This document shows positions 1 to 8,391 of a DNA stretch of 64,000 nucleotides, piece after piece (positions within the stretch are counted from its first letter, which is position 1; each line of letters starts with the position of its first letter). The notes under the pieces are model-generated. The model did no database searches. It was not told where the DNA came from and saw nothing but the letters and a program-made list of their open reading frames with translations. Source of the DNA: Halomonas sp. THAF5a. Its GTDB lineage: Bacteria; Pseudomonadota; Gammaproteobacteria; Pseudomonadales; Halomonadaceae. A program made the translations under genes and the position numbers. The DNA is taken from positions 2,604,001-2,668,000 of the forward strand of contig NZ_CP045417.1 in the NCBI RefSeq assembly GCF_009363755.1, written 5' to 3'.

Positions 1-1099
1 CGAGCTCGGCGTGGGAGATCGGCACCATGGCGTAGCCGATGTTGCGCTCCTGGCGCGGTGAGCGAGTGGCCGAGGTCACCTTGCCGATCAGCGCCCCGCT
101 GCTGTCATGGACGGGGAAGACGTCGACCATCGAGCCGTCGGTGAAATAGCCGATGCTCGGGCCGTCGATCTCCACGCCCACCAGCTTGCGCGAGACCCCT
201 TCGGCCTTGATGCGCTCCAGGGCCGCGCGGCCGACGAAGTCGTCATCGCCGCGCAGGTCGACCATCCAGTCGTAGCCCATGCCCACCTCGAAGGGGTTGG
301 TGTCGTACCAGATGTCGCAGCCGAAGGCGAGGATCCCGCCCTCGATGCGGCGGATGTGGCAGGGGCCGATCACCTGCATGCCGTGGGGCCGTCCCGCCTC
401 GAAGACCCGCTGCCAGAGGGCCTCGCCATAGCGGGTCGCCTCGCGCAGGTAGATCTCGTAGCCGATCTCGCCGGAGTAGCCGGTCCGCGAGATCACCACC
501 GACATGCCGTCGAGCTCCGCCTCCATCAGGTGGTAGTAGGGCATCTCCAGCACCCGCTCGCCGAACAGGTCGACCATCACCGACTTGGCCAGCGGCCCCT
601 GGACCTGCACCGGCGCCACGTCCACCTCGCGGATGGTGACGTCCAGGCCGGCGTGGTAGGCGAGCCCCTGACACCAGAGCAGCACGTCGCTGTCGGCCAG
701 CGAGAGCCAGAAGCGATTCTCCTCGATGCGCAGCAGCACCGGGTCGTTGATGATGCCGCCGTCATCGGCGGTGACGAAGACGTACTTGCACTGGCCGACC
801 TGGCAGTGGCGCATGTCCCGCGGCACCAGCCGCTGGGTGAAGGTGAAGGCGTCGGGGCCGCTGATCTCGATCTGGCGCTCCACGCCCACGTCCCAGAGGG
901 TGACGCCCTGCACCAGCGCCCAGTACTCGTCGACCGGGTCGGTGTAGAGGCGCGGATGGTAGTGATGGTTGTAGACGCTGTACTTGCGCACCCCGTGGCG
1001 CCGGGAAGCGTAGAAGAAGGGCGACTTGCGGATCCGCGGATAGAGCAGGATCTCCGGTGCCGCCTGGGTGTGGTCGAGGCTTTCGATGACCTGGGACAT
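1..1099 (-). CDS. DmdA/GcvT-like folate-dependent aminomethyltransferase, C-terminus cut by window edge
   Basis: Folate-binding methyl- or aminomethyl-transferase of the GcvT/DmdA family; 366 codons are visible and only the extreme C-terminus should be missing. The ATG is preceded by AGGAGAG six bases upstream. Visible motifs are WDVGVERQ (residues 69-76), a conserved NDP (118-120), ADSDVLLW (135-142) and a later TGYSGEIGYEIY. The WDVxVERQ and ADSDVLL pattern is what I associate with the DmdA clade rather than glycine-cleavage GcvT. DmdA moves a methyl group from dimethylsulfoniopropionate to tetrahydrofolate, but many relatives are not DMSP demethylases. It is divergent from a dimethylglycine-dehydrogenase-like gene and near a GbdR-like regulator and fhs, which favours a role in methyl-group catabolism of betaine-type compounds. 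Substrate unproven. Confidence 0.8.
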   Translation of the reverse strand, partial: MSQVIESLDHTQAAPEILLYPRIRKSPFFYASRRHGVRKYSVYNHHYHPRLYTDPVDEYWALVQGVTLWDVGVERQIEISGPDAFTFTQRLVPRDMRHCQVGQCKYVFVTADDGGIINDPVLLRIEENRFWLSLADSDVLLWCQGLAYHAGLDVTIREVDVAPVQVQGPLAKSVMVDLFGERVLEMPYYHLMEAELDGMSVVISRTGYSGEIGYEIYLREATRYGEALWQRVFEAGRPHGMQVIGPCHIRRIEGGILAFGCDIWYDTNPFEVGMGYDWMVDLRGDDDFVGRAALERIKAEGVSRKLVGVEIDGPSIGYFTDGSMVDVFPVHDSSGALIGKVTSATRSPRQERNIGYAMVPISHAEL

Positions 1100-1389
1100 G
1101 TTCGTCTCTCCTGTGCTGATGCGAGGCCCTGCCAAGCGGCCTCGTGGCGGATGCCGAAAGGCCGTTCATGCCCTCGAAGCTAGTCCCCCGCGCCTGCGGC
1201 CACGCCGCCAGCGGCGACGGGCACTTTGGTCCCAGCGACACGCGGCGCCGCTTTTCCCGCCCCGCCGACGGCGCGCGCTCGAGGCTGGTCGCCGCGGGAC
1301 AAGAACCGGTCGGCCAGAGCAAACGGGCGGCGGCGGCCTGTCTTATGGTGAAGCCAACGGCGGCGAGCCATCGGCAGTGGAGAACGGCC

Positions 1390-3957
1390 ATGACGACACT
1401 TCCCAAGCACGCAGACGCGGTGATCATCGGCCAGGGCGGCATCGTCGGCGCCTCGGTGGCCCACCACCTGATCGAACAGGGCTGGACGAACCTGGTGGGG
1501 CTCGAGAAGTCCGCCATCCCCTCGGACATCGGCTCGACCTCCCACGCCTCGGACTTCTGCTACATGACCGCCCACGACAAGATGTCGTGCTATACCACCA
1601 CCTACAGCCGGGCGTTCTACGAGCGCCGGGGGCATTACCAGCGGGTGGGCGGGCTCGAGATCGCCCGGGTCGGCGACGAGGCGCGGCTGGCGGAGCTCAA
1701 GCGCAAGGTCGCCTCGGGCAAGGCCTTCGGCACCCGCGCGAGGATGATCGGCCCGGACGAGGTCGTCGAGCGCTTCCCGCTGCTCGAGCGCTCGCTGGTG
1801 TTGGGCGGTCTCTGGGATCCGGACGCCGGGCTGGTGGTGCCCCGCTCGCAGCGGGTCGCCGGCGAGCTGATCGAGGAGGCGGTGGCCTCGGGCCACCTCC
1901 AGGCCTTCGCCGACACCCCGGCCATCGACATCGACGTCGAGGCGGGCCGAGTACGCGGCGTCATGACGGCCCGCGGCTATATCGCCACCCCGGTGGTGAT
2001 CGTCACCTCGGGGATCTGGGGACCGATCCCCGCGGCCATGGCCGGCGTCAGCCTGCCGCTGATGCCGGTGGAACACCCACTGATGTTCTTCGGCCCCTTC
2101 GACGCCTTCGCCGGCACCGGGCTCGAGATCGGCTACCCGCTGCTGCGCGACCAGGGCAACTCGGCCTACCTGCGCGACACCGGCGACCCCCGGAGCACCG
2201 AGGGCGGACAGCTCGAGTGGGGCTACTACGAGCCCGCCTCGCCGCGCCTGGTCGCCCCCACCGACATCCTCGAGCGCGGCGAGGCCAGGCTCTCCCCCTC
2301 CATGCGCGACCTGGAGATCGACCAGGTGATGGCGGCCTTCGAGCGGGCCATCGAGCTGACCCCGGTGCTCGGCGAGCTGGGCTGGGACGAGAAGCACTCC
2401 TTCAACGGCCTGCTCTCGGTCACCTCGGACGGCGGCTCGCTGGTCGGCGAGGCGCCGGAGACCCGCGGCCTGTGGCTCTGCGAGGCGGTCTGGGTCAAGG
2501 ACGGCCCCGGCATGGGCAAGGTGCTGGCCGACTGGATCACCCAGGGCCGGCCGGCCCTGGATCCCCACGGCATCGACATCGCCCGCTTCTACCCGGTGCA
2601 GAAGACGCCCCACCACGTCCTCGGGCGCTGCCGGGAGATCGCCCAGAAGATCTACGACCCGCCGGTGCATCCGCGCGAGCCCTTCGCGAGCGGCCGCAAC
2701 CTGCGCCGCAGCCCCTTCTGGCCCCGGGAGGAGGCCCTCGGCGGCCACTTCATGGAGGTGGCGGGCTGGGAGCGCGCCCACGGCTACGGCGCCAACGAGG
2801 CGCTGCTGGAGCGCTACGGCGACCGCGTGCCCGAGCGCCCCGACGAGTGGGACGCCCGCCACTTCTGGCGCGTCTCCAACGCCGAGCACCTCGCCCTGAG
2901 CGAGGGCGTGGGCATGATCAACCTCTCCCACTTCGCCATCTTCGATATCAGCGGCCCCGACGCCGAGGCGCTGCTGGAGTACCTGTCGGTGGCGCGGGTG
3001 GGCGGCGAGACACCGCTCGGCAAGGGGATCTACACCCACTTCCTCGACGCGGCCGGCGGCGTGCACTCGGACCTCACCATCGTGCGCCTCGCCGCGGACG
3101 CCTTCCGGGTGATGTGCGGCGGCGACACCGGCCATCGAGACCTCATGTGGATGACCCGGATGGCCGAGGAGCGTCGGCTGACGAACCTGCACGTCGAGGA
3201 CCGCACCGACGGCCTGGCCACCCTGGGGCTCTGGGGCCCGGAGGCGCGGCGCACCCTGCAGGCGCTCGCCGACGACCCCGCGGCCCTGGAGGACAGCGCC
3301 TTCCCCTTCGCCACGGCCCGCGAGATCCGGGTGCGGGGGATGCCGATCTGGGCCTTTCGCATCTCCTACGTCGGCGAGCTGGGCTGGGAGCTTTACCTGC
3401 CGTTCAGCTACGGGCTGACCCTCTGGGACCTGCTCTTCGAGCAGGGCGTGACGCCGGTCGGCATCGAGACCTACGCCAACAGCCGGCGCCTCGAGAAGAG
3501 CCTGCGCCTGCAGAACGTCGACCTGCTGACCGAGTACAACCTCGTCGAGGCGGGCCTGGCGCGCCCCAGGGTCAAGCCGGTGGAGTTCCACGGCAAGGCG
3601 GCCTACCTGGCCCAGCGCGAACGCCACCAGCAGCCGGCCTACCTCTGCACCCTGACCATGACGGCGCACCACGACGCCCGGGGCGTGGCCCGCTACCCGG
3701 TGGGCCACTCGCCGATCCTCGACCCACAGAGCGGCGAGGTGCTGGTGGATGCCCTGGGCCGCCGCTCCTACGTGACCAGCATCGCCTACGGTCCGTCGGT
3801 TCAGAAGATCATCGCCCTGAGCTACCTGCCGGTCTCCCACGCCCGGGTCGGCCAGGTGCTGACCATGGAGTACTTCGGCGAGCACTATCCGCTGAGCGTC
3901 GAGGCGGTGGGTTACCGCGCCCTCTACGACCCGGACAACCTGCGCCCCCGAGGCTGA
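1390..3957 (+). CDS. FAD-dependent dimethylglycine/sarcosine dehydrogenase-like protein with C-terminal GcvT domain
   Basis: A protein of 855 residues with the two-part layout of dimethylglycine and sarcosine dehydrogenases: an N-terminal DAO-type FAD domain (about 8-430, glycine cluster IGQGGIVG at 13-20) and a GcvT plus GcvT-C folate module (about 435-850). Family members oxidise an N-methyl group and pass the carbon to tetrahydrofolate as 5,10-methylene-THF. The motif GSTSHASDF (48-56) sits where relatives have GSTWHAAG; the histidine that carries covalent FAD in relatives is kept (H52), but the preceding Trp is Ser. The ATG at 1390 is chosen over in-frame upstream starts because the FAD fold begins just after it and GTGGAG lies upstream. 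It is divergent from the DmdA-like gene. Dimethylglycine, sarcosine or a related N-methyl compound is likely; the exact substrate cannot be read. Confidence 0.85.
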   Translation: MTTLPKHADAVIIGQGGIVGASVAHHLIEQGWTNLVGLEKSAIPSDIGSTSHASDFCYMTAHDKMSCYTTTYSRAFYERRGHYQRVGGLEIARVGDEARLAELKRKVASGKAFGTRARMIGPDEVVERFPLLERSLVLGGLWDPDAGLVVPRSQRVAGELIEEAVASGHLQAFADTPAIDIDVEAGRVRGVMTARGYIATPVVIVTSGIWGPIPAAMAGVSLPLMPVEHPLMFFGPFDAFAGTGLEIGYPLLRDQGNSAYLRDTGDPRSTEGGQLEWGYYEPASPRLVAPTDILERGEARLSPSMRDLEIDQVMAAFERAIELTPVLGELGWDEKHSFNGLLSVTSDGGSLVGEAPETRGLWLCEAVWVKDGPGMGKVLADWITQGRPALDPHGIDIARFYPVQKTPHHVLGRCREIAQKIYDPPVHPREPFASGRNLRRSPFWPREEALGGHFMEVAGWERAHGYGANEALLERYGDRVPERPDEWDARHFWRVSNAEHLALSEGVGMINLSHFAIFDISGPDAEALLEYLSVARVGGETPLGKGIYTHFLDAAGGVHSDLTIVRLAADAFRVMCGGDTGHRDLMWMTRMAEERRLTNLHVEDRTDGLATLGLWGPEARRTLQALADDPAALEDSAFPFATAREIRVRGMPIWAFRISYVGELGWELYLPFSYGLTLWDLLFEQGVTPVGIETYANSRRLEKSLRLQNVDLLTEYNLVEAGLARPRVKPVEFHGKAAYLAQRERHQQPAYLCTLTMTAHHDARGVARYPVGHSPILDPQSGEVLVDALGRRSYVTSIAYGPSVQKIIALSYLPVSHARVGQVLTMEYFGEHYPLSVEAVGYRALYDPDNLRPRG

Positions 3958-3965
3958 CCCGGCGC

Positions 3966-3992
3966 GGCCGGGGGCCCGACGCGCCCCCGGCC
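3966..3992. terminator. hairpin between convergent genes
   Basis: A 10-bp perfect stem (GGCCGGGGGC with GCCCCCGGCC) and a 7-base loop fill the short gap between the convergent flavoprotein and regulator genes. There is no T-run on either side, so it is a probable bidirectional stop or mRNA end rather than a classical intrinsic terminator. Confidence 0.5.
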
Positions 3993-3993
3993 A

Positions 3994-5043
3994 TCACGCC
4001 TCCTCGACCCGCGGCGCGTCGGGGCGGGCCTCATCCGATGCGGCCTCTCGCTCACAGCGCCGCGAGCGCTCCCGACTCGGCGAGTGGCCGAAGCGGTCGT
4101 GATAGCACTTGGTGAAGTGCGGGGGCGAGATGAAGCCGCAGGCCAGGGCCACGTCGGTGATCGGCATGTGGGTCTGGCGCAGCAGCAGCCGCGCGCGCAG
4201 CAGGCGCAGCTCCATGTAGTACTTCAGCGGCGGGCAGCCCACGTAGCGCTGGAAGAGGCGTTCCACCTGGCGACGCGAGAGGTCGGCATAGCGGGCCAGC
4301 TCGTCGAGGGAGAGCGGCTCCTGCAGGTTGGCCTCCATCAGGGTCGCCAGCTCCTCGAGCTTGGGATGGGTACGGCCCAGGCGCACCCGCAGCGGGGTCC
4401 GCTGGCGATCGCCCACCTCGCGGATCCGCTCGTGGATGAACTCCTCGGCGATCGCCTCGGCCAGCGCCAGGCCCTGCTGCCGGCCGATCAGGGTCAGCAT
4501 CATGTCCAGGGGCGCGACGCCGCCGGAGCAGGTGAAGCGGTCGCGGTCGATGACGAAGAGCTGCGGCGTGAAGGTCACGGCGGGAAACAGCAGCGCCTCG
4601 TGGATGCTCGAGATGTGCTCCCAGTGCAGGGTGCAGCTGTAGCCGTCGAGCACCCCGGCCTGGGCGAGCACGTAGCCCCCGGTGCAGACCCCGCCCAGCG
4701 GGATGCGGCGCCGGGCCAGCCGGCGCAGCCAGGCGAGGGTATCCCGGTCGCAGCAATCCTGGACGTCGACACCGGCGCACACCAGCACCAGGTCCAGCGA
4801 CAGGCCGTCCTCCATGGCGCAATCCACCGCCACCTCCAGGCCGCTGCTGCTGCGCACGGGACTGCCGTCGCGACTCACCAGGTGCCAGGTGTAGAGGCGT
4901 CGGTCGGCGAGGTGGTTGGCCATGCGCAGAGGCTCCAGCGCCGAGGAGAAGGCCAGCAGGGAGAACCCCGGCAGCAGGACGAAGCCGAAGTCGTGGTGCT
5001 CCTCGTTCGCGGCATGCGGGGTCGCGGAATGCCGGGCTTCCAT
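3994..5043 (-). CDS. GbdR/CdhR-like AraC-family transcriptional regulator (GATase1-like N-terminal domain)
   Basis: A 349-residue regulator of the GlxA/GbdR type. The N-terminal part (about 15-195) is a DJ-1/PfpI-like domain with the nucleophile-elbow-like GGVCTGGYVLAQAG, used in this family as a ligand sensor rather than an enzyme. The C-terminal 100 residues or so form a double helix-turn-helix AraC domain (SLDELARYADLSRRQVERLF and ITDVALACGFISPPHF). GbdR in Pseudomonas senses glycine betaine and dimethylglycine and activates their catabolic genes. Its position between the dimethylglycine-dehydrogenase-like gene and fhs makes it the likely local activator. The ATG has GGAGG upstream. It could equally be a CdhR-type carnitine regulator; the sequence alone does not decide. 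Confidence 0.8.
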   Translation of the reverse strand: MEARHSATPHAANEEHHDFGFVLLPGFSLLAFSSALEPLRMANHLADRRLYTWHLVSRDGSPVRSSSGLEVAVDCAMEDGLSLDLVLVCAGVDVQDCCDRDTLAWLRRLARRRIPLGGVCTGGYVLAQAGVLDGYSCTLHWEHISSIHEALLFPAVTFTPQLFVIDRDRFTCSGGVAPLDMMLTLIGRQQGLALAEAIAEEFIHERIREVGDRQRTPLRVRLGRTHPKLEELATLMEANLQEPLSLDELARYADLSRRQVERLFQRYVGCPPLKYYMELRLLRARLLLRQTHMPITDVALACGFISPPHFTKCYHDRFGHSPSRERSRRCEREAASDEARPDAPRVEEA

Positions 5044-5324
5044 CGCTCGCCCTCCTCACCATGATCGCCTACTTGGACTCTAGTCGGAGTCTCGTCCGCG
5101 CAACAGCGCCGCGACTTTCGCCTCGACGACCCGCCCTTTGCCGATAGCGCCGTCCACCGCGCGGCGCGGCCCGTCGAACGGGCGCGTCGTGTCGCTGAGA
5201 CCAAGCCCGCGGGCGCCGGTGGGCAAGTCCGCGACGTGGCGGGCACGAATACTGTGGCTATCGGCGATCGACGCAGTCGACGCCCCGGTGGCCGACCCGG
5301 GTAGATGATTCAGGAGGCGTGGCG

Positions 5325-7058
5325 ATGACGAGCCAACCGCAGGACCTCGACCGGGCCCAGGCCCGGATGCCCGACAACCTCACGATCGCCCGGGAAGCGC
5401 GGCTGTGGCCCATCGAGGAGATCGCCCACCGCCTCGGCGTGCCCGGCGAGACGGTGGAGCCCTACGGGCGGGGCATCGCCAAGCTGGACCTCGCCGCCGC
5501 GGACGCCCTGGCCGAGCGCCCCCGGGCGCGCTACGTGCTGGTCTCGGCGATCACCCCCACGCCGCTGGGCGAGGGCAAGACCACCACCGCCATCGGCCTC
5601 GTTCAGGGCCTCCAGCAGCTCGGCCGCAACGCCACGGTCACCCTGCGCCAGCCGTCGCTTGGCCCGACGCTGGGGATCAAGGGCGGCGCCGCCGGTGGGG
5701 GCTACAGCCAGGTGGTGCCCATGGAGCGCATCAACCTGCACCTGACCGGCGATATCCATGCGGTCTCCGCCGCCCACAACCTGCTGGCGGCGATGATCGA
5801 CAACCATCTCTTCCACCGCCTGCCTCCCGACCTGGACCCGCAGACGATCACCTGGCCGCGGGTGATGGACATCAACGATCGGGCGCTGCGCCACGTCGTC
5901 ACGGGCCTCGGCCCGCCCGCCGACGGTCTCCCCCGCCAGGGCGGCTTCGAGATCACCGCGGCCTCCGAGGTGATGGCGATCCTCGCCCTGGCGACCTCGC
6001 TCGACGACCTGCGCCACCGCCTGGGACGCATCCGGATCGGCACGACCCCCGACGGCGAGCCGGTCACCGCCGAGGAGATCGGCGCGGCCGGGGCCATGGC
6101 CGTGCTGCTCAAGGAGGCGATCAAGCCCAACCTGCTGCAGACCCTCGAGCACGCGCCGGCGCTGATCCATGCCGGCCCGTTCGGCAACATCGCCCACGGC
6201 AACTCCTCGATCGTCGCCGACCGCATCGGCCTGCACGGCAGCGACTACCTGGTCACCGAGGCGGGCTTCGGAGCCGACATGGGGGCGGAGCGCTTCTTCA
6301 ACATCAAGTGCCGCGCCTCGGGCATGGCGCCGGATGCCGCGGTGCTGGTGGTGACGGTGCGCGCCCTGAAGTTTCACTCCGGGCGCTACGCCGTGACGCC
6401 CGGCCGGCCGCTGCCCGCGGCGATGCTGGCGGAAAGCCCCGAGGACGTGCGCGCGGGGGGTGCCAACCTGGTCAAGCAGATCGACAACCTGCGCGCCCAC
6501 GGCGTCACCCCGGTGGTGGCGATCAACGCCTTCCCCGCCGACCATGCCAGCGAGCACGCGGCGATCCGGGACATCGCCGAGGCCGCCGGGGTGCGGGCCG
6601 CGGTCTCGACCCATGTGCGCGACGGAGGCATCGGGGCGCTGGAGCTGGCCCAGGCCGTCGAGGAGGCCGCCGAGGCCGGCAGCGACTTCCACCTGCTCTA
6701 CCCCGACGAGCTGGCCCTGGACGCCAAGATCGCGCGCATCGCCACCCGCCTCTACGGCGCCGAGGACGTCGCCTTCAGCGCCGAGGCCCGCCGCCAGATC
6801 GAGCGCTACCAGGCGCAGGGCCAGGGCCACCTGCCGGTGTGCATCGCCAAGACCCACCTGTCGCTGTCGTCGGACCCGAGCCTTCGCGGCGCCCCCACCG
6901 GCTGGACCCTGCCGGTGCGCGAAGTGCGCCTCTCCGCCGGGGCGGGCTTCGTCTACGCCCTGTGCGGCGAGATGCGCACCATGCCAGGGCTCGGCCGGGA
7001 TCCCGCCGCCGCGCACCTCAACATCGACGAGCACGGCGAGATCACCGGGCTGTTCTAG
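5325..7058 (+). CDS. fhs: formate--tetrahydrofolate ligase
   Basis: 577 residues, close to the usual size of about 555-560. It joins formate to tetrahydrofolate with ATP to give 10-formyl-THF in the cytoplasm. The P-loop is TPLGEGKTTT (79-88); other family blocks include RQPSLGPTLGIKGGAAGGG and a FGNIAHGNSS segment. The ATG at 5325 sits seven bases after a perfect AGGAGG, so it is preferred over the in-frame GTG at 5319. The gene is divergent from the GbdR-like regulator and near two folate-dependent demethylation enzymes, so it probably balances C1 units released from methyl groups. Not every gammaproteobacterium carries fhs, which strengthens the contextual link. Confidence 0.95.
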   Translation: MTSQPQDLDRAQARMPDNLTIAREARLWPIEEIAHRLGVPGETVEPYGRGIAKLDLAAADALAERPRARYVLVSAITPTPLGEGKTTTAIGLVQGLQQLGRNATVTLRQPSLGPTLGIKGGAAGGGYSQVVPMERINLHLTGDIHAVSAAHNLLAAMIDNHLFHRLPPDLDPQTITWPRVMDINDRALRHVVTGLGPPADGLPRQGGFEITAASEVMAILALATSLDDLRHRLGRIRIGTTPDGEPVTAEEIGAAGAMAVLLKEAIKPNLLQTLEHAPALIHAGPFGNIAHGNSSIVADRIGLHGSDYLVTEAGFGADMGAERFFNIKCRASGMAPDAAVLVVTVRALKFHSGRYAVTPGRPLPAAMLAESPEDVRAGGANLVKQIDNLRAHGVTPVVAINAFPADHASEHAAIRDIAEAAGVRAAVSTHVRDGGIGALELAQAVEEAAEAGSDFHLLYPDELALDAKIARIATRLYGAEDVAFSAEARRQIERYQAQGQGHLPVCIAKTHLSLSSDPSLRGAPTGWTLPVREVRLSAGAGFVYALCGEMRTMPGLGRDPAAAHLNIDEHGEITGLF

Positions 7059-7132
7059 CAGGCGCTGCGAGTGGACCTCCCACCGGGACGTGCGACGAGG
7101 AGGTGCCACTAGAGAGGAGAACATCGGGAGGG

Positions 7133-7177
7133 CATCGGGAGGCGGAGGTCCGCCTCCCGGAGGCCCGCCTCCCGATG
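7133..7177. terminator. long hairpin between convergent fhs and alcohol dehydrogenase genes
   Basis: A 13-bp perfect stem (CATCGGGAGGCGG with its complement) encloses a second small palindrome, GCCTCCCGGAGGC. It ends two bases before the alcohol dehydrogenase stop codon and is preceded by a near-copy of its own left arm (catcgggaggg). It lacks a T-run, so it is likely a shared 3' end structure for the convergent transcripts. Confidence 0.5.
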
Positions 7178-7178
7178 A

Positions 7179-8324
7179 TCACAGGCAGCGGTGGAACAGC
7201 GTCCGGAGGTCCTCGACGGTCAGCGGCACCGGGTTGCCGCCGCAGCTGGGGTCCTGGATGGCCATCTCGGCCAGCTCGTCGATGCGCTCGGCGGTGAGGC
7301 CGAGCTCGGCGAGGGTGCGCGGGATGCCCATGCGATCGTTGAGGTCCTGCACGAAGGCCTGGAAGCCCGCGAAGCCCCCCTCGATGCCGAGGTAGGCGGC
7401 CGCGCTGTCGAAACGCTCGCGGATCGCCTCGGCATTGAAGGCAAGCACCGCCGGCATGCAGATCGCGTTGGTGGTGCCGTGGTGGGCGTTGTAGACCGCG
7501 CCGATGGGGTGGCTCATCGCATGGATGGCGCCAAGCCCCTTCTGGAAGGCGGTGGAGCCCATCATCGCCGCGCTCATCATGTGCGACCGGGCCTCGAGGT
7601 CGGTGCCGTCGGCGTAGGCGCGGGGCAGGTACTCCTTGACCAGCCGCATGCCCTCCAGGGCGATGCCCTGGCTCATCGGATGGTAGTGGGGGCTCGAGAA
7701 CGCCTCCACGCAGTGGGCGAAGGCATCGAGCCCGGTGCCGGCGGTGATCGCCCGGGGCATGCCCATCGTCAGCTCGGGATCGCAGAGCACCGCCCGGGGC
7801 AGCACCCTGGGGTGGAAGATGATCTTCTTCTCGTGGGTCTCGGCGTTGGTGATGACGCTGGCCCGCCCCACCTCCGAGCCGGTCCCGGCGGTGGTGGGCA
7901 CCGCGACGATGGGGGCGATCGCCTCGGCATCGGCCCGGGTCCACCAGTCGCCGATGTCCTCGAAGTCCCACACCGGCCGCGTCTGGCCCGACATGAAGGC
8001 GACCATCTTGCCCAGATCCAGCCCCGAGCCGCCGCCGAAGGCGATCACGCCGTCGTGGCCGCCCGACCGGAAGGCCGCGACGCCCGCCGCCAGGTTGCGC
8101 TCGTTGGGGTTGGGATCGACCTCGGCGAAGAGCGCGCGACCCAGCCCCGCGGCCTCGAGGACGTCCAGCGCGGCGGCAGTGATCGGCAGGTCGGCAAGCC
8201 CCCGGTCGGTCACCAGCAGCGGCCGCGCCATGCCCGCCTCGGCACAGGCGTCGGGCAGCTCCGCGAGGCGCCCCGCGCCGAAGCGGATGGCGGTGGGATA
8301 GGTCCAGTTGCCGGTCAGCGTCAT
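7179..8324 (-). CDS. iron-containing alcohol dehydrogenase
   Basis: 381 residues of the group III iron-dependent alcohol dehydrogenase family, which interconverts alcohols and aldehydes with NAD(P). Visible features are the nucleotide-binding AFGGGSGLDLGK, the PTTAGTGSE block, and the metal-site region around GLDAFAHCVEAF and AMSHPIGAVYNAHHG with the expected histidines. The ATG at 8324 has AGAGGGTGA close upstream; an in-frame GTG at 8342 would add six residues but has no better ribosome site. It is last in a minus-strand run behind an aldehyde dehydrogenase and a glutamine-synthetase-like ligase, suggesting oxidation of an alcohol group on a gamma-glutamylated intermediate, or reduction of a toxic aldehyde. 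DddB of DMSP metabolism belongs to the same family, but the other ddd genes are absent. Confidence 0.88.
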   Translation of the reverse strand: MTLTGNWTYPTAIRFGAGRLAELPDACAEAGMARPLLVTDRGLADLPITAAALDVLEAAGLGRALFAEVDPNPNERNLAAGVAAFRSGGHDGVIAFGGGSGLDLGKMVAFMSGQTRPVWDFEDIGDWWTRADAEAIAPIVAVPTTAGTGSEVGRASVITNAETHEKKIIFHPRVLPRAVLCDPELTMGMPRAITAGTGLDAFAHCVEAFSSPHYHPMSQGIALEGMRLVKEYLPRAYADGTDLEARSHMMSAAMMGSTAFQKGLGAIHAMSHPIGAVYNAHHGTTNAICMPAVLAFNAEAIRERFDSAAAYLGIEGGFAGFQAFVQDLNDRMGIPRTLAELGLTAERIDELAEMAIQDPSCGGNPVPLTVEDLRTLFHRCL

Positions 8325-8350
8325 GTCGTCACCCTCTTCCACGTGTCGTT

Positions 8351-8386
8351 GTTGTCGTCAATCCGTTGTCGTCAATCCGTTGTCGT
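8351..8386. repeat. 14-bp tandem repeat in ADH-ALDH intergenic gap
   Basis: The unit GTTGTCGTCAATCC occurs twice head to tail, followed by a partial third unit (GTTGTCGT). It lies in the 67-base gap between the aldehyde and alcohol dehydrogenase genes of one operon. Function unknown; such short arrays can change in length by slippage. Confidence 0.9.
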
Positions 8387-8391
8387 TGTCT

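Noticed and set aside
1180..3885. 900-codon open frame antisense to the flavoprotein gene
   Set aside because: High G+C leaves stop-free frames opposite real genes. Its translation is His/Gly/Leu-rich with no family motif, while the plus-strand frame has clear FAD and GcvT motifs.
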